Source: an uncultured Eubacteriales bacterium (lineage in GTDB: Bacteria > Bacillota > Clostridia > Oscillospirales > Oscillospiraceae). From it: a stretch of DNA of 64,000 bases. Below the pieces are notes generated by a model that had not been told where the DNA came from, searched no databases, and saw nothing but the letters and a program-made list of their open reading frames with translations. Each line of letters begins with the position of its first letter. Position 1 is the first letter of the stretch. The position numbers and the translations under genes are program-made. Location: positions 99,713-163,712 of the forward strand of contig ONPN01000001.1 in the NCBI GenBank assembly GCA_900319695.1, given 5' to 3'. Below are positions 26,219 to 35,406 of the stretch, piece by piece.

Positions 26219-26970
26219 CGTTTCAACACCTGTCCCGTCACCAGCGCCAGCAGCATCCAGAGCTCCGCGGTCTGCAAAAACCAGCCCGCGAGATCCCCGG
26301 ACAGGCCGCCGAACGCCTTTTCACACAGTCTCCGATAGTACCAGAAGACCCCGCCCGCAGCGAGCACGCAGAGCCAGGCCCCCGACGCGCACAGCAGCGC
26401 CGCAAAGCCGAGACTCATCCCGAGCAGGACCCGGCCCGCCCGCGTCCGGTCCGCCGCCTCGGCAAAGCTCCTGGCAAGGCCGCTGCCCTCCCGCAGACGA
26501 AAGCGCGTGAGCGAGAGGCCCGAGAGGCTTCTCGACAGGCCGAAGAGCCCGAGCGCCGCGGGGGCGTTCAGCTCCGGCAGGGCGGTCCAGAGGGCGAAAT
26601 CCGCGGCGAACCAGGCGCAGAGCCTGATCGCCGCGAAGGCCCCGAGATGGGGGTCTTTTAAGATCCGCTGCCGGTCCTCGACGCTGCCGCGGCACGCCAG
26701 GGCGTCGCAGGTGTCGGCGTAGCCGTCCAGGTGGATGCCGCCCGTGATCCACACCGGGAGCAGGCAGAGCCCAGCCCCGCGCAGCACGGCGGGCAGGGCA
26801 AGGCGCGCGCAGAACAGGGCCCAGCCGAGGCAGGCGAGGCCGACGACCGCGCCCACCAGCGGGAAGGCACAGAGGCTCCAGCGCCTGTTTTTTTCGTTCC
26901 ATTCCACTTGCGGCACCGGCAGGGCCGAGAACATGGAAAAGGCCACGATCACCGTCTCCCACACGATCAC
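26215..26970 (-). CDS. cobS: Adenosylcobinamide-GDP ribazoletransferase (cobalamin synthase)
   Basis: 251 residues, polytopic membrane protein. GTG 26970 overlaps the cobU stop as GTGA; the longer open frame upstream lies inside cobU. VAFSMFSALPVPQVEWNEKN, the metal-binding ITGGIHLDGYADTCDAL and LKDPHLGAFAAI are diagnostic. It joins alpha-ribazole to the GDP-activated corrinoid, the final assembly step. Confidence 0.95.
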   Translation of the reverse strand: MIVWETVIVAFSMFSALPVPQVEWNEKNRRWSLCAFPLVGAVVGLACLGWALFCARLALPAVLRGAGLCLLPVWITGGIHLDGYADTCDALACRGSVEDRQRILKDPHLGAFAAIRLCAWFAADFALWTALPELNAPAALGLFGLSRSLSGLSLTRFRLREGSGLARSFAEAADRTRAGRVLLGMSLGFAALLCASGAWLCVLAAGGVFWYYRRLCEKAFGGLSGDLAGWFLQTAELWMLLALVTGQVLKR

Positions 26971-27479
26971 GGCAGTTCCCCCTTCAGCACATTCGGCAGC
27001 CCGCAGACGATTTCCGTGACCAGATCGGCCCGCGCGGCGAGCTCCCGGTTGAGCGCGGCGAGCTCCCTCAGAAAAGCCAGCGTCCCCGCGCCGTAGTCCT
27101 CGCCCCCGGAGAAGACCTCGTTTGTCACGACGGTGAGGTTTCCACAGCGCGAGAGGGCCCGGGAAAGCCCGCGGCGCACCGCCTCCGCCCCGCCCCCGCC
27201 GGGGGAAAACATCTCGTTTGCCAGGAGATTGGACAAATCCTCCAGCAGGGCGTTTGCCCCCGCCGGGATCGCCGCTTTGTCGAGGGAGAGGGGGCATTCC
27301 AGCGTTTCAAAGCCGAGACCCGCGCGCTGCCTGCGGTGCCTTTCGATGCGCGCCAGACTCTCCGCGCCCTCCGTGTGCATGGTCGCGATATACAGGCGCT
27401 CCCCGTCCAGTTTTTCGCACAGGGCCTCGGCGAAGGCGCTCTTCCCGCTGCCCGCGCCGCCGATGATGAGACTCAGCAT
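26967..27479 (-). CDS. cobU: Adenosylcobinamide kinase / guanylyltransferase
   Basis: 170 residues. P-loop GGAGSGKSAFAE at the N-terminus, YIATMHTEGAE, then RIERHRRQRAGLGFETLE with the guanylation His (HR.R), LLEDLSNLLANEMF and VTNEVFSGGEDYG. Normal length for the family. It phosphorylates and then guanylates adenosylcobinamide. Confidence 0.95.
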   Translation of the reverse strand: MLSLIIGGAGSGKSAFAEALCEKLDGERLYIATMHTEGAESLARIERHRRQRAGLGFETLECPLSLDKAAIPAGANALLEDLSNLLANEMFSPGGGGAEAVRRGLSRALSRCGNLTVVTNEVFSGGEDYGAGTLAFLRELAALNRELAARADLVTEIVCGLPNVLKGELP

Positions 27480-27494
27480 GTTTTCCTCATTTCC

Positions 27495-28553
27495 TCACTG
27501 CGGCCTGTACGCCTCGATGCCGAGGCGCTCAAAGCTCTGGCCGCTGTCGTACAGACGCAGCGCCATGTCCAGCAGGGGCATGAGTAGCACCGCGCCCGTC
27601 CCCTCGCCGAGGTACATCCCGGCGTCCAGCGGCGCGCGCAGGCCGATCGCCCCGAGCAGCGCCTTTCCCACCGGCTCCTTCGACACATGGCTTGCGAGCA
27701 TCGCATCCCCCGCCGCCGGGCAGAGACGAAGCGCGCACAGGGCCGCCGCGGCGCTGATCACGCCGTCGACGATCACCGGCGTCCGGCAGGCGGCCGCGCC
27801 GAGAAAGGCCCCGCACATGGCGGCGATCTCCAGCCCGCCGAGCGCCGAGAGGACCCCGACGGTATCGCGCGGGTCCGTCCGGTTGACCTCCAGCGCCCTC
27901 TGCACGGCCCGGCGCTTGCGCTCAAGGCCCGCTGAACTCAGTCCCGCGCCGCGCCCCACGGCCTGCTCCGGACTCAGGCCCAGCAGGGCGCAGGCCAGCG
28001 CCGCAGCGGCGGTGGTGTTGCCGATGCCCATTTCTCCAACGGCCAGCAGCTCCGTCCCCTCTCCCGCCAGCTTCTCGGCCAGGGCCGCCCCGCGCTCAAT
28101 GGCGAGCAGGCAGTCGGCCCTGCTCATGGCGGGGCCGAGGCTCAGATCGTCCGTCCCGTTTTTCACGCGCAGGTTCAAAACGCCCGGATGTCCCGGGAAA
28201 TCCCTCATGCCCATATCGACCGGCACGACCCGGCAGCGGGCGTATGCCGCGAGAGGGCTGACCGAGCTGCGCCCCTCCGCCAGGGCCTCGGCGACGCGGG
28301 CGGTCACCTCGCTGCCGCACTGGGTCACGCCCCGGGCCGCCACGCCGTGGTCGGCGCAGAAGACCAGAAGGGCGCGCCTGTCAAGCCGGATCTCCGCGCG
28401 GCCGCTTATGGCCGCGGCGCGCACAAGCGCCTCCTCCAGCAGGCCGAGGCTTCCGAGGGGCTTTGCGACGCTGTCCCAGCGCGCCCTCGCCGCCTCTGCG
28501 GCCGCGGCGTCCCCGGGGCTTATGCGCTTTAAATACTCATGTAACTGTCCCAT
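27495..28553 (-). CDS. cobT: Nicotinate-nucleotide:dimethylbenzimidazole phosphoribosyltransferase
   Basis: 352 residues. LDRRALLVFCADHGVAARGVTQ in parts, PVDMGM, GEMGIGNTTAAAAL and the C-terminal GEGTGAVLLMPLLD with the catalytic Glu are family blocks. It activates the lower ligand base as alpha-ribazole phosphate. Its start overlaps the end of cbiA by 17 bp. Confidence 0.95.
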   Translation of the reverse strand: MGQLHEYLKRISPGDAAAAEAARARWDSVAKPLGSLGLLEEALVRAAAISGRAEIRLDRRALLVFCADHGVAARGVTQCGSEVTARVAEALAEGRSSVSPLAAYARCRVVPVDMGMRDFPGHPGVLNLRVKNGTDDLSLGPAMSRADCLLAIERGAALAEKLAGEGTELLAVGEMGIGNTTAAAALACALLGLSPEQAVGRGAGLSSAGLERKRRAVQRALEVNRTDPRDTVGVLSALGGLEIAAMCGAFLGAAACRTPVIVDGVISAAAALCALRLCPAAGDAMLASHVSKEPVGKALLGAIGLRAPLDAGMYLGEGTGAVLLMPLLDMALRLYDSGQSFERLGIEAYRPQ

Positions 28554-29874
28554 AGTCCAGACACGCTTTCACAAATCGCTCCGCCAGCGGCAGCTCCCCG
28601 CCGAAATGCAGGTGGGGAAAGGCCGCGTAGAGCCTGTTGTTCACGACGCCGCAGCGCCAGCTTTTTCCGTTTGCCTTTCTCGCCTCGAGCTCTTCCCCGC
28701 AGCGGGTGCTGTCCCAGTAGTGAAACTCATGGGCCGGGATCTCCTCCCCTCTGCGAAAGAGCAGCGAATCCGTCTGCGCACGCAGGCGCAGATAGCCGAA
28801 GCGGACAAGCCGCTCCGTCCGGACTCCCCGCCCGGGGAGAGCGCCGCACATGGGATAGAACTCCCCGTCGGCCCCCTCCAGCTCCTCCTGTAAATAGAGA
28901 AAGCCCCCGCACTCGGCCACCGTCGGCAGCCCCGCCTCGAGCGCCCTGCGGACCGCGCCGCGCATGGCCGCGTTTTCCGCCAAAGCCCGGGTGTGAAGCT
29001 CGGGATAGCCGCCGCAGAGCCAGAGTCCCCGGCAGCCCTCCGGCAGCGCCCCGTCCCGGAGGGGGCTGAAAAAGACGATCTCCGCCCCCGCCCGCCGCAG
29101 GGCGTCCAGACTGTCCTCATAGAGAAAGCAGAAGGCCTCGTCCTTCGACACCGCGATCCGGCACAGGCTCCCGCCCGGCGCGCCTCGCGGCGGCGCCGTC
29201 TCCTTCTCGGAGGCAAGGTGCAGCAGCAGCGGAAGGTCGATATGCGCAAGCGCCGCCTCCGCAAGTCTCTCGAGGCGTGCGCCCAGATCCCGGATCTCCC
29301 CTGCCGTCATCAGGCCGAGGTGGCGGCTTTCGATCCGGGCCTCCGCCATCGTCGGCAGATAACCCAGCACCGGCACGCCGCACTCCCGCTCGAGCAGGGG
29401 CGTGAGCATACGCGCACAGCCCTCCGTGCAGTCGTTCAGGATCAGCGCGGCGATGCGGCTGTTTTCCCGAAACTCCATCAGCCCCCGCACCTGGGCCGCG
29501 AGCGTCAGCCCCGCCCCCTTCGGGCGCAGGACCAGCACGGCCGGGAGCGCGAGCCGGTTCGCCACATCCCAGGCCCCGGCCTCCGCCGTGCCGCCGAGAC
29601 CGTCGTAGTAGCCCATCGCGCCCTCCACGACGGCGACGTCCGCCGAAGCTGCCGCGAAGCTCGCCCGGACGCCCCTCTCCCCCTGCAGAAAGAGGTCGAG
29701 GTTTCGGCTCGGGATGCCGAGCGCCCCGCTGTGGAACATGGGGTCGATGTAGTCCGGCCCGCACTTGAAGGCCTGCACGCGCAGGCCCTTTTGTTTTAGC
29801 GCCGCCATCAGCGCGCAGCTCACCGCGGTCTTGCCCGCGCCGCTGTGCATGGCGGCGATCAGAAAGGCCCTCAT
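28537..29874 (-). CDS. cbiA: Cobyrinate a,c-diamide synthase
   Basis: 445 residues from ATG 29874, overlapping the upstream stop (ATGA). P-loop IAAMHSGAGKTAVS, FKCGPDYIDPMFHS, then a glutaminase domain with VAECGGFLYLQEEL (nucleophile Cys) and AHEFHYWDS. It amidates the a and c acetates using glutamine and ATP, which distinguishes it from CbiP by length and motifs. Confidence 0.95.
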   Translation of the reverse strand: MRAFLIAAMHSGAGKTAVSCALMAALKQKGLRVQAFKCGPDYIDPMFHSGALGIPSRNLDLFLQGERGVRASFAAASADVAVVEGAMGYYDGLGGTAEAGAWDVANRLALPAVLVLRPKGAGLTLAAQVRGLMEFRENSRIAALILNDCTEGCARMLTPLLERECGVPVLGYLPTMAEARIESRHLGLMTAGEIRDLGARLERLAEAALAHIDLPLLLHLASEKETAPPRGAPGGSLCRIAVSKDEAFCFLYEDSLDALRRAGAEIVFFSPLRDGALPEGCRGLWLCGGYPELHTRALAENAAMRGAVRRALEAGLPTVAECGGFLYLQEELEGADGEFYPMCGALPGRGVRTERLVRFGYLRLRAQTDSLLFRRGEEIPAHEFHYWDSTRCGEELEARKANGKSWRCGVVNNRLYAAFPHLHFGGELPLAERFVKACLDYGTVT

Positions 29875-31052
29875 GCCTTTGCCCCCGTGATGAGCCAGAC
29901 CGGGTTCTGCGCCGTCATCAGGGTATGCGCCCCCGCCTTTCGGCTCCGGCTCACGGAGAGCTGGCACAGCTCGGGCGCGCGGCCCAGGGCCTTCATGGTT
30001 TCCACCGCCTCATGCAGGGTCTCGAGCGTGACGGCGGCCGCGCACAGCCGCGCCGCGGGGTTGGCCCCGGCGATCTCACGCAGAATATCGGGCAGGCTGC
30101 CGCCGCTGCCGCCGATGAAAACCGCGTCGGGCTTCGGCAGCACCCGCAGGGCCTCCGGGGCCTCGCCGCGCACAAGGCGCAGATTCCACGCCCCGAAGCG
30201 CCGTCGGTTTTTCTCCGCGAGGCAGAGCGCCTTTTCGTCCCGCTCCACGGAGAAGACGCGCCGCGTCCGCAGAGCGAGCTCCACCGCCACGCTGCCCGTC
30301 CCCGTGCCGACGTCCCAGCAGGTATCCTCCGGCCCGACGCCGAGCTTGGCGAGGATCACGGCGCGCACTTCCTGCTTGGTCATGGGCACGCCCTCCTCCC
30401 TGAGAAAGCTGTCGTCCGGAAAGCCGGGGCAGCGCTCCGCCGGGCGCGGCGCGGGGCGCGCCAGCAGGACGCTCAGGGGCGCGAAGTCCCGCCGCGCGAA
30501 GTCCTCCGCGCGGCCCAGCGTGATCCGCTCCTCCGCCGTGCCGAGCTTTTCCCCGACGGCGGTCTCGAGAAAGCCGAGCCCCGCCTCCGTAAGCTCCCGG
30601 CAGAGCGCCGCCGGGCCGCGCGCGCCGCCCGTGAGGAAGAAGACCGTCCTCCCGCCGCAGACCGCTTCGACCGCGTCGCAGTCGCGCCCGTGGGCCGAGC
30701 ACAGCCGCCAGTCCTGCCACGGCTCCTTCAGCCGCGCGGCGAGGACCTGCACGCTCGAAAGGCCGGGCAGCACCTTTATTTCCGCCCCCTCCGCTCTCTC
30801 CAAAACGCCCGCGGTCCCGGAGTAAAAGCCGCTGTCGCCGCTGAAAAGCAGCGCGGCGCTCTGTGCGTCCGACCGCCGCAGCGCGTCCTCGATCTCCCCG
30901 CCGCTGCGGGCCGCGATGCGCTGAGATGCGCCGGGAAACTGCTCCAAAAGCCGGGGCGAGCCGACCAGCAGCTCCGCCCCCTCTATGGCCTTTCGGGCCT
31001 CCGCGCTCAGGCTGTCAGGCCCGCAGCCGCAGCCGATCAGCGTCAGCTTCAT
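29871..31052 (-). CDS. cobL: Fused cobalt-precorrin-7 C5- and -6B C15-methyltransferase (CbiE-CbiT)
   Basis: 393 residues. The N-terminal ~200 are a tetrapyrrole methylase (LTLIGCGCGPDSLSAEA, LFSGDSGFYSG, LPGLSSVQVLAARL), the CbiE part. The C-terminal ~190 are a class I methyltransferase with decarboxylase activity (PMTKQEVRAVILAKLG, CWDVGTGTGSVAVELA, AVFIGGSGGSLPDIL), the CbiT part. The fusion order matches CobL of the aerobic route, although CbiD and CbiG mark this pathway as anaerobic. Confidence 0.94.
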   Translation of the reverse strand: MKLTLIGCGCGPDSLSAEARKAIEGAELLVGSPRLLEQFPGASQRIAARSGGEIEDALRRSDAQSAALLFSGDSGFYSGTAGVLERAEGAEIKVLPGLSSVQVLAARLKEPWQDWRLCSAHGRDCDAVEAVCGGRTVFFLTGGARGPAALCRELTEAGLGFLETAVGEKLGTAEERITLGRAEDFARRDFAPLSVLLARPAPRPAERCPGFPDDSFLREEGVPMTKQEVRAVILAKLGVGPEDTCWDVGTGTGSVAVELALRTRRVFSVERDEKALCLAEKNRRRFGAWNLRLVRGEAPEALRVLPKPDAVFIGGSGGSLPDILREIAGANPAARLCAAAVTLETLHEAVETMKALGRAPELCQLSVSRSRKAGAHTLMTAQNPVWLITGAKA

Positions 31053-31810
31053 CCCTGATCCTTCCTCTCCCGATATTCCGTGCCGAAGGCCGGATCATAG
31101 AGGCGGCTCCGCTCGGGGCCGCCCTCCAGAAAATCGCCGACCAGCACCAGCGCCGTCTTCTGTATCCCGTTCTCCTCCGCGCGCTGCGCCAAGGTCCCGA
31201 CCGTGCAGCGTATGCACTTCTCCTCCGGCCAGCTCGCCTTATACACCAGGGCGGCCGGGGTCTCGTCGCTGTACGCGCCCCGTATAAGCTCCGCGCGCAG
31301 CTTCTCCAGCATGCCCGCCGAGAGGAAGACCGCCATGGAGCTGCCGTGGGCCGCGAGGGCCGCGACGCTCTCCCGCTCCGGCACCGGCGTCCTGCCCGCC
31401 ATGCGCGTCAGGATCACGGTCTGACTTGCCCCCGGCACGGTGTATTCCGCGCGCAGGGCCGCCGCCGCGCCGCAGAAGCTCGACACGCCGGGCGTCACGT
31501 CGTAGGAGATGCCCAGGGCGTCCAGGCGCTCCGTCTGCTCGCGTATCGCCCCGTAGACGCTGGGGTCGCCGGTGTGTAGACGCACTGTCGTCTCTCCCCT
31601 CTCCTCCGCCTTCTGCATCGCCTCGACGATCTCCTCGAGGGTCATTTCGGCGCTGTTGAGGATGCGGCAGCTTTCCCGGCAGTAAGACAGCAGCGCGGGG
31701 CTTACAAGGCTGCCCGCGTAGATGACCAGATCGGCGTTTTCCAGCAGCCGCGCGCCCCGCAGCGTGATCAGATCCGGCGCGCCGGGCCCCGCCCCGACAA
31801 AATGAACCAT
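31049..31810 (-). CDS. cbiF: Cobalt-precorrin-4 C11-methyltransferase
   Basis: 253 residues, first gene of the operon. VHFVGAGPGAPDLITLRG, DLVIYAGSLVSPALL, RLHTGDPSVYGAIREQ, DVTPGVSSFCGAAAAL and LILTRMAGRTPVPE-like motifs are CobM/CbiF blocks. The ribosome site GGGAGGA lies just past the riboswitch terminator, so its translation and transcription are both exposed to the leader. Confidence 0.95.
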   Translation of the reverse strand: MVHFVGAGPGAPDLITLRGARLLENADLVIYAGSLVSPALLSYCRESCRILNSAEMTLEEIVEAMQKAEERGETTVRLHTGDPSVYGAIREQTERLDALGISYDVTPGVSSFCGAAAALRAEYTVPGASQTVILTRMAGRTPVPERESVAALAAHGSSMAVFLSAGMLEKLRAELIRGAYSDETPAALVYKASWPEEKCIRCTVGTLAQRAEENGIQKTALVLVGDFLEGGPERSRLYDPAFGTEYRERKDQG

Positions 31811-31821
31811 GTCTTCCTCCC

Positions 31822-31855
31822 AAACAAAAATGACGTACCCCGGAGCCGGGGTACG
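31822..31855 (-). terminator. Riboswitch expression-platform terminator
   Basis: A perfect 9-10 bp stem (CGTACCCCGG / CCGGGGTACG) followed on the minus strand by TCATTTTTGTTT, just before the cbiF ribosome site. Expected to form when corrinoid is bound. Confidence 0.8.
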
Positions 31856-32020
31856 CCAAGGGCAGACGCAGCCGCGCGTCTGTCAGCGCATGCCCCCGGT
31901 ACCGGCAGAAGCATCGCCTCTCTCCCGTGTATCTGACTTATCCTCATCAACGAGGCTTCACAGTGACCGACTCGCCGGGACTCTCACCCGATTCCACGTT
32001 CCGCCTGCGCGGAAGGAGAA
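31856..32020 (-). promoter_or_regulatory. Cobalamin riboswitch
   Basis: On the minus strand the leader contains GGGTGAGAGTCCCGG, then GTCACTGTGAAGCC and, about 30 nt later, AAGTCAGATACACGG (31925-31939), the B12-box landmarks in the right order. It precedes the 18.3-kb cob/cbi/btu run and its terminator, and should switch the whole operon off when cobalamin is plentiful. Confidence 0.93.
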
Positions 32021-32040
32021 GGCGTTATGTATTTTCATAT

Positions 32041-32069
32041 ACTATATCATACTGCCTCTTCTTTGTCAT
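32041..32069 (-). promoter_or_regulatory. Promoter of the cobalamin operon
   Basis: ATGACA (32064-32069), 17 bp, TATAGT (32041-32046) on the minus strand, about 20 bp before the riboswitch begins. It is divergent from the exporter promoter at 32118. Confidence 0.7.
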
Positions 32070-32117
32070 CCGTTTTTTCGCGCGCCCGCGCTGCCGCCGC
32101 ATCTTCGCGCGGTTTTG

Positions 32118-32146
32118 TTGACAAGAGTCCGCGCGCATGATACCTT
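32118..32146 (+). promoter_or_regulatory. Promoter of the ABC exporter operon
   Basis: TTGACA (32118-32123), 17 bp, TACCTT (32141-32146). The in-frame ATG at 32137 falls inside this promoter, so translation should start at 32188 instead. Confidence 0.6.
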
Positions 32147-32187
32147 ATAAAGAAGAATACTTTGCGGAGCGCGGAGCGGAATATCCT

Positions 32188-32889
32188 ATGAGCTATATTG
32201 AATTTCATGAGGTCTGCCGGGACTATGTCACCGGGGGCAGCGTGGTCCACGCGGCGGACCACGTCTCCTTCGGCATCGAAAAGGGCGAGCTGTGCGTCAT
32301 CCTCGGCCACAGCGGCGCGGGCAAGACCACGGTGCTGAACCTTCTGGGCGGCATGGACCGGGCAAGCGCCGGGCGCATCACGGTCGGGGACAAGGTCGTC
32401 ACCGATATGAGCGACCATGAGCTCACGGAGTACCGCCGCCTGGACGTGGGCTTCGTGTTCCAGTTTTACAATCTCATGCACAACCTGACGGCGCTCGAGA
32501 ACGTGGAGCTTGCCGAGCAGGTATGTCCCAACGCCCTCGACCCCCGGGCGGTCATGGAGCAGGTCGGCCTTGCCGACCGCATGGGCAACTTCCCCGCCCA
32601 GCTCTCGGGGGGCGAACAGCAGCGCGTCTCCATCGCCCGCGCCCTGTGCAAGAACCCGGCCCTCCTGCTCTGCGACGAGCCGACCGGCGCCCTCGACAGC
32701 AAAACCGGCGAGCAGGTGCTGGAGCTTCTGACCCGCCTGTGCCGGGACTACAAAACCACGGTGGTCATCATCACCCACAACGCCGCCATCGCCCCCCTCG
32801 GCAACCGCATCATCCGCCTCAAAAACGGCATGGTGCAGGAGGTCGTCATCAACGAGCGCCCCATGCGGGTCGAGGACATCCAATGGTAG
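32188..32889 (+). CDS. MacB/LolD-type ABC transporter ATP-binding protein
   Basis: 233 residues from ATG 32188 (GGAG 12 nt upstream). Walker [10 protein letters not shown] (40-48), Q-loop [19 protein letters not shown], signature [16 protein letters not shown], Walker [14 protein letters not shown] and H-loop VIITHN are complete. [14 protein letters not shown] and DEPTGALD are typical of the lipoprotein/macrolide exporter class that pairs with FtsX-type permeases, which is what follows with a 7-bp overlap. Confidence 0.95.
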   Translation: MSYIEFHEVCRDYVTGGSVVHAADHVSFGIEKGELCVILGHSGAGKTTVLNLLGGMDRASAGRITVGDKVVTDMSDHELTEYRRLDVGFVFQFYNLMHNLTALENVELAEQVCPNALDPRAVMEQVGLADRMGNFPAQLSGGEQQRVSIARALCKNPALLLCDEPTGALDSKTGEQVLELLTRLCRDYKTTVVIITHNAAIAPLGNRIIRLKNGMVQEVVINERPMRVEDIQW

Positions 32890-35213
32890 GGCGCGCGAAA
32901 AAGCGCCGGGGGACGCTCACAAGGAAGCTCCTGCGGGACATACGGGAAAACGCCATGCAGTTTCTCGCCATGACCCTGCTGTGCTTTCTGGGGGTCTGGG
33001 TCTTCTCCGGTCTGGACGGGACCTGGCGGCTGATGGATCTGACCGTGGAGACCTACTTCAAGGACTGCGTGCTCGCGGATTTCTGGGTCAGCGCCCCCTC
33101 CCTCTCCCGCCTCGATCTGGAGCGCATCGGGCACACGGAGGGCGTGGCCCTCGTCCAGCCCCGCACGTCCCTGCGGGTGGACATGGAGGAGCTGGGGGAC
33201 GACGTGGAAGCCGCGCTCGAAATCTACGAGGGCGACTTTCAGATCAACAGGCCGTGGCTGCGCGAAGGGGACATGCTCCTGCCGGGCGACACCAAGGGCT
33301 GCCTGATGGAGGAGCAGTTTGCCGCCGCCCACGGGCTCAAACCCGGCGACACGGTGATCCTCCGTCTTCTCGGCCAGCGCCTGCGCTTTGTCATCCGGGG
33401 GACCGTGCTCTCGGCGGAGTACACCATCACGAGCAAGGAGGCCACCCCCGACCCCGAGCACTACGGCTTTCTCATTCTCTCCCACGCCGCCGTCCCGACG
33501 CTGCCGTACACGAACGCGCTGGTCAAGCTCGCCCCCGGGGCGAACGCGGACGCCGCGGAGGAAGCGTTGAAGGACGCCGTCCCCGGCGCGCTGGTCATGC
33601 CCGCCGACTCCCAGCAGAACGTGTCCACCGCGCGCAGCTACGCCCGGATGTTCCGGGCCCTGACCTATTCCTTCCCGCTCATCACCTTCTCGGTGGCGGC
33701 GCTCATCGTCGTGTCCACCCTCAAGCGCATGATCGACAAGGAGCGGCTCGAGATCGGCACGCTCAAGGCCCTGGGCTATAACGAGCGGCAGATCCGGCGG
33801 CACTATCTCTGGTACGCCCTGCTGCCCTCGGCCGTCGGGTCGGCCGCCGGGATCTACCTCGGCTGGTACACCCTGCCGGACGTGGTGTGGACCATGATGG
33901 TCCACAACGCCCGTTATCCCTACACGCTCCGCCCGCGGGTCAGTCTCGCGGCCTACGGCATCGCCGCCCTGTCGGTGGCGCTGTCGGTCCTCATCTGCGT
34001 CGTCACGCTGCGCCGCTCCCTTGAGGAGCAGACGGCGGAGCTGCTGCGGCCCAAGCCCCCCAAGAGCGGGGCCCGCATCCTGCTCGAGCGCTTCCCCGCC
34101 CTGTGGGGCCGCTTTTCCTTCAACGGCAAGATGATCGTGCGCAACCTCCTGCGCAACAAGAGCCGCACCGCCATCATGCTGGTGGGCATCATCTGCTGCA
34201 ACATGCTCATCATCACCACCTTCGGCATACAGGAATCCGTCGGCTTCTTCGTGCGGCAGTATTTCGGCGGGACGCTCAGCTATGAGCTGCGCCTGAATCT
34301 CAAGGAAGGCGAGGCCGGAACGCTCGAGAGCTATCAGAAGCGCCTCGGCGCCGATACCGTCGAAGGCGTGATGGAGAAGAGCATCTCCTTAAGCGGCAGC
34401 CGCGCAAGCCGCGCCTGCCTGCTCACGGTCTTGAAGGACGACCAGACCATCTACCGCCTCAGCGCAAAGCAGACCGTCCTGCCCCTGCCCGCGGAGGGCG
34501 CGCTCATCAGCCGGAAGCTCGCCAAAGTCACGGGCGTCATGCCGGGCGACACGGCGGAGGTCCGCCTTGTGGGCGAGACCGATCCGCTCAAAATCCAAAT
34601 CCGGGGCTATGCCGAAACAAACTCCGGCCAGGGCCTCTTCATGGGCGAGGGCGCCTGGGACAGACTGCGCAAGGGCGGCTTTGAGATCAACGCCCTGCTG
34701 CTGCGGGGCGCGGACGAAGCCTGCCTGCACCGCATAGCCGAGATGGACGAGGTCAAGGAGATCAAGGACATCGAGGATCAGTTCCTCGACGGCATGACCC
34801 TGCTGGACGCGACCTCCGCCGCCTTCTCCATCCTCTCCGGCGTGGCCCTGGGCCTCGCGTTCGTCATCTGCTACAATATGGGCCTGATGAACTTTACCGA
34901 GCGCGTGCGCGACTACGCTACCTTAAAAGTTCTCGGCTACCACCAGAAGGAGATCCGCTCCCTCATGCTCAGGGAGAGCGATCTCACCGCGCTGCTCGGG
35001 GTGCTGCTGGGCATCGCGCCGGGCGTCGCGCTGGTGGACGTGCTGCTGCGGATCTGCGAATTTGAATCCATGGTGTTCGTCAGCCATGTGAGCGTCAAAT
35101 CCGTCCTGCTGGCCAGCGTCATCACCTTCGTCTTCACGGTCTTCACCGAATGGCTGCTGACCCGCAAGGTCAGAGGCATCGACATGGTGGAGGCGCTCAA
35201 GAGCGTGGAGTAG
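32883..35213 (+). CDS. FtsX-like ABC exporter permease
   Basis: 776 residues from ATG 32883, inside the end of the ATPase gene. TM1 at ~25-45, a large MacB-type extracytoplasmic domain (~50-250), three helices with the FtsX block (~260-390), a second extracytoplasmic domain (~440-610) and a second FtsX block to the C-terminus. It has 8 helices in two modules, as in the BceB/YtrF-like group. ALKSVE closes the protein, as in many family members. Probable substrates are lipoproteins, peptides or drugs. Confidence 0.93.
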   Translation: MVGRAKKRRGTLTRKLLRDIRENAMQFLAMTLLCFLGVWVFSGLDGTWRLMDLTVETYFKDCVLADFWVSAPSLSRLDLERIGHTEGVALVQPRTSLRVDMEELGDDVEAALEIYEGDFQINRPWLREGDMLLPGDTKGCLMEEQFAAAHGLKPGDTVILRLLGQRLRFVIRGTVLSAEYTITSKEATPDPEHYGFLILSHAAVPTLPYTNALVKLAPGANADAAEEALKDAVPGALVMPADSQQNVSTARSYARMFRALTYSFPLITFSVAALIVVSTLKRMIDKERLEIGTLKALGYNERQIRRHYLWYALLPSAVGSAAGIYLGWYTLPDVVWTMMVHNARYPYTLRPRVSLAAYGIAALSVALSVLICVVTLRRSLEEQTAELLRPKPPKSGARILLERFPALWGRFSFNGKMIVRNLLRNKSRTAIMLVGIICCNMLIITTFGIQESVGFFVRQYFGGTLSYELRLNLKEGEAGTLESYQKRLGADTVEGVMEKSISLSGSRASRACLLTVLKDDQTIYRLSAKQTVLPLPAEGALISRKLAKVTGVMPGDTAEVRLVGETDPLKIQIRGYAETNSGQGLFMGEGAWDRLRKGGFEINALLLRGADEACLHRIAEMDEVKEIKDIEDQFLDGMTLLDATSAAFSILSGVALGLAFVICYNMGLMNFTERVRDYATLKVLGYHQKEIRSLMLRESDLTALLGVLLGIAPGVALVDVLLRICEFESMVFVSHVSVKSVLLASVITFVFTVFTEWLLTRKVRGIDMVEALKSVE

Positions 35214-35346
35214 TGTGGAGTGTGGAGTTTGGAGTGTGGAGTTTGGAGAGTGGAGAGTGGAGTGTGGAGTGTGGAGAGTGAAGAGTGGAGAGTGGAGAGT
35301 GAAGAGTGAAGAGTGAAGAGTGAAGAGTGGAGAGTGGAGAGTGGAG
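35214..35346. repeat. Perfect-phase heptamer array, 19 copies
   Basis: Nineteen uninterrupted 7-bp units with consensus AGTGGAG (variants TGTGGAG, TTTGGAG, AGTGAAG), starting directly after the TAG of the permease and ending 60 bp before the next start codon. It is purine-only over long stretches and lies within the predicted operon mRNA. Confidence 0.95.
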
Positions 35347-35406
35347 TTGTGGTGTCGCCTTCGGCGACGATTGAAATATTTCTCCTGTTTTGAAAGGAGC
35401 CTGAAT

